Shown: positions 62,480-64,000 of the stretch, piece by piece
How positions within the stretch are numbered: the stretch's first letter is position 1
Layout of the letters: every line of letters begins with the position of its first letter
Source of the DNA: Streptomyces sp. 71268
GTDB lineage: Bacteria; Actinomycetota; Actinomycetes; Streptomycetales; Streptomycetaceae
Length of the DNA stretch: 64,000 nt
Direction of reading: 5' to 3'
NCBI RefSeq assembly: GCF_029392895.1
Contig: NZ_CP114200.1
Coordinates: 7,880,501 to 7,944,500, forward strand
The notes under the pieces: model-generated
Databases searched by the model: none
What the model was told of the DNA's origin: nothing
What the model saw: only the letters and a program-made list of their open reading frames with translations
Program-made: the position numbers and the translations under genes

Positions 62480-63133
62480 TCATCCGGGGGCGTGGGCGGC
62501 CCGCAGGGTGTCGATCACCTCGTCGTCGCTGACCTGCTCGAAGTCCGCGTACCACTGGCCGACCGAGCCGAAGGGTCGTGGCTGGTGCGCGCACACCACG
62601 TCGTCGGCCTCGGGGCCGAGCGCGGTGGCGGCCTCGACGGAGCAGACCGGGGCCGCGAGCACCACCCGGGCCGGCCGCATGCGGCGCACCGCCCGCAGCG
62701 CGGCGTGGGCCGTGACGCCGGTGGCGAGCCCGTCGTCCACCACGATGACCGTGCGGCCGCGCAGGTCGGGCGCCGGACGCCCGCCCCGGTACAGGTCCTC
62801 GCGGCGGTGCAGCTCGGTGCGCGCCCGCGCGACCTGCGCGCCCAGTCGGTCCGCCGTCAGGTCCAGCATGGCCAACGCCCGCTCGTCGTACAGCGGCGGG
62901 TCCTCGCCGGTCAGGGCCCCGACACCGAGTTCGGGGTTGAACGGTGGGCCGATCTTGCGCACCACCAGGACGTCCAGCGGCGCGTGCAGGACCCTGGCCA
63001 CCTCGTCGGCCACCGGCACCCCGCCGCGCGGCAGGGCCAGCACGAAGGGGCTGGCGACCTCGGAGTGGAGTTCGCGGTCGGCGAGCTGGGCGGCCAGCTC
63101 CCGGCCGGCTGCCCGGCGATCGGAGAAGAGCAT
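62480..63133 (-). CDS. Phosphoribosyltransferase-family protein
   Basis: A 217-residue PRTase-fold protein. PRPP loop: VIVVDDGLATGVTAHAALRAVR; upstream FVLALPRGGVPVADEVARVL and DVLVVRKIGPPFNPELGVGAL are characteristic of the actinobacterial/proteobacterial family often fused or adjacent to a dienelactone-hydrolase-like domain. No true nucleobase specificity is evident. GGGAGG precedes ATG 63133. The next gene upstream on the same strand encodes exactly that hydrolase, 59 bases away. Confidence 0.88.
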   Translation of the reverse strand: MLFSDRRAAGRELAAQLADRELHSEVASPFVLALPRGGVPVADEVARVLHAPLDVLVVRKIGPPFNPELGVGALTGEDPPLYDERALAMLDLTADRLGAQVARARTELHRREDLYRGGRPAPDLRGRTVIVVDDGLATGVTAHAALRAVRRMRPARVVLAAPVCSVEAATALGPEADDVVCAHQPRPFGSVGQWYADFEQVSDDEVIDTLRAAHAPG

Positions 63134-63192
63134 GGCGGTTCCTCCCTTCCGCCCGTGCGGCGCCCGGTCGCCCCGGCGCCGCACGGGCACGG

Positions 63193-63864
63193 TCATCGGT
63201 CGTCCCCGCGGCGCATGCCGAGGAACCAGTCCCGGGCGGCGTGCGCGACGACCTCCAGGGCACCCGGCTCCGCGAAGAGGTGTCCGGCGCCCGGCACGAC
63301 GCGCAGGGTCCACGGGGCGGTCAGGCGCTCGGCCGCCTCCTCGTTCAGGCGCAGCACCCGCGGGTCCGCGCCGCCGACGACGAGCAGTACCGGCGCCCGT
63401 ACGGCGGTCAACGCCGGGCCCGCCAGGTCCGGGCGCCCACCACGGGAGACCACGGCGGCCACCCGGTCGGCCCGCTCGGCCGCCGCGACGAGCGCCGCCG
63501 CGGCCCCGGTACTGGCGCCGAAGAGGCCCACCGGGACCTCGTGCGTGTCGGCCCGGCGGTCGAGCCAGTCCACGACCGCCGCGACGCGTCGGGCCAGCAT
63601 CGGGATGTCGAACCGCAACTCGGCCGTCACCTGGTCGACGCGCTCCTCCTCCGGGCTGAGCAGGTCGACGAGTACGGTGCCGAGACCGGCCTCGTGCAGC
63701 GTCCCGGCCACCGCCCGGTTCCGCGGGCTGTGCCGCGAGCTGCCGCTGCCGTGCGCGAAGGCGACCACGCCGAGTGGTTCGGCGGGCAGCGTGAGGTCGC
63801 CCGGCAGCGCCACGTCATCGACGTCCACGCTGATGGCCTGCGTCGTGGTGGCTGTCGTCGCCAT
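63193..63864 (-). CDS. Dienelactone hydrolase-like alpha/beta hydrolase
   Basis: A 223-residue hydrolase. VAFAHGSGSSRHSPRNRAVAGTL is the oxyanion region; nucleophile Ser in GLFGASTGAAAAL; Asp in VVGGADPRVLRLN; His in PGAGHLFAEPGALEVV. The triad is complete. Such proteins are found next to or fused with the PRTase-like protein encoded downstream, and the pair is probably one functional unit. Substrate unknown. ATG 63864 begins MATTATTTQA. Confidence 0.87.
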   Translation of the reverse strand: MATTATTTQAISVDVDDVALPGDLTLPAEPLGVVAFAHGSGSSRHSPRNRAVAGTLHEAGLGTVLVDLLSPEEERVDQVTAELRFDIPMLARRVAAVVDWLDRRADTHEVPVGLFGASTGAAAALVAAAERADRVAAVVSRGGRPDLAGPALTAVRAPVLLVVGGADPRVLRLNEEAAERLTAPWTLRVVPGAGHLFAEPGALEVVAHAARDWFLGMRRGDDR

Positions 63865-64000
63865 GCTGGATGCCTCCCACCCCGCCCGACCGCCCGCCGG
63901 GGAAACCTCCGGACGGTCCGGCGTGTGCTGCTGTCGCGTCTGGCTCGGTGGCTACCGGGCCCGGCTCGCCCGTGTCGGGCGGCCGGCGCCGGATGCCGGC

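Overview
The window is a very GC-rich, densely packed stretch from an actinomycete, most likely Streptomyces or a close relative. Supporting signs are GTG starts, ATGA/GTGA gene overlaps, long GC-rich bidirectional hairpin terminators, a LAL-type LuxR giant regulator, a mycothiol-type DinB protein, a DUF6343 protein, an ECF42/DGPF pair, a sugar importer with no ATPase of its own, and only two visible leucine TTA (bldA) codons. I saw no rRNA, tRNA, CRISPR array, insertion sequence or phage gene. The content looks like accessory chromosome (transport, small-molecule hydrolases, regulators, secreted enzymes, a small NRPS locus).

Layout. 1-6.5 kb: amidohydrolase (5' end outside the window), isochorismatase-like hydrolase, DoxX, MFS exporter with a C-terminal monooxygenase-like domain, pirin and a small acetyltransferase. 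6.5-9.5 kb: three-gene carbohydrate ABC importer on the minus strand. 10-15 kb: large LuxR regulator, an alpha/beta hydrolase lacking its nucleophile serine, and an AraC regulator. 15-18 kb: NADPH-FMN reductase plus luciferase-like monooxygenase operon, then a haloperoxidase-type hydrolase. 18-21.3 kb: YbdK-type carboxylate-amine ligase, a decayed methyltransferase and another hydrolase. 21.5-27.3 kb: complete oligopeptide ABC importer. 27.8-36 kb: phosphatidylserine-decarboxylase-like enzyme, PEBP-like protein, glutamate dehydrogenase with a divergent LysR, secreted DUF4360 protein, mycothiol-type enzyme, glutathione peroxidase. 36-38.3 kb: divergent TauD-type dioxygenase and carboxyethylornithine-synthase-like dehydrogenase. 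38.4-42 kb: HelR-type RNA polymerase-protecting helicase with a rifamycin-associated element upstream, and an NmrA-like oxidoreductase behind a MerR-type promoter. 42-45.5 kb: DGPF protein and ECF42 sigma factor with a matching promoter, peptide deformylase, and an ArsR-like regulator over a double palindrome. 45.7-49.7 kb: secreted DUF642 protein, nucleoside deaminase, RidA, PL6 polysaccharide lyase. 49.8-58.1 kb: candidate biosynthetic operon of NRPS A-T, NRPS C-A-T-TE, methyltransferase and N-formylglutamate amidohydrolase-like protein. 58.6-64 kb: GH18 chitinase with a chitinase-type promoter, D-Ala-D-Ala carboxypeptidase, HAD phosphatase, Lrp/AsnC regulator, phosphoribosyltransferase and dienelactone-hydrolase-like protein.

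How the parts may work together. The most informative signals are regulatory. (i) helR has a palindrome matching the rifamycin-associated element about 385 bases upstream, and this same palindrome forms the -35 of an opposing promoter that runs straight into an intrinsic terminator. (ii) The NRPS operon's first gene and the neighbouring chitinase both carry a TTA codon within their first six codons, so both are probably tied to bldA-dependent development. (iii) The chitinase promoter has two DasR-like sites flanking its -35. (iv) The ECF42 operon carries a TGTCGA/CGTC promoter of the type described for that sigma group. (v) The amino-acid dehydrogenase-like enzyme and dioxygenase facing each other across 54 bases look like a two-enzyme route to an unknown modified amino acid. 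All functional assignments rest on motifs and remembered family features, not on database searches.
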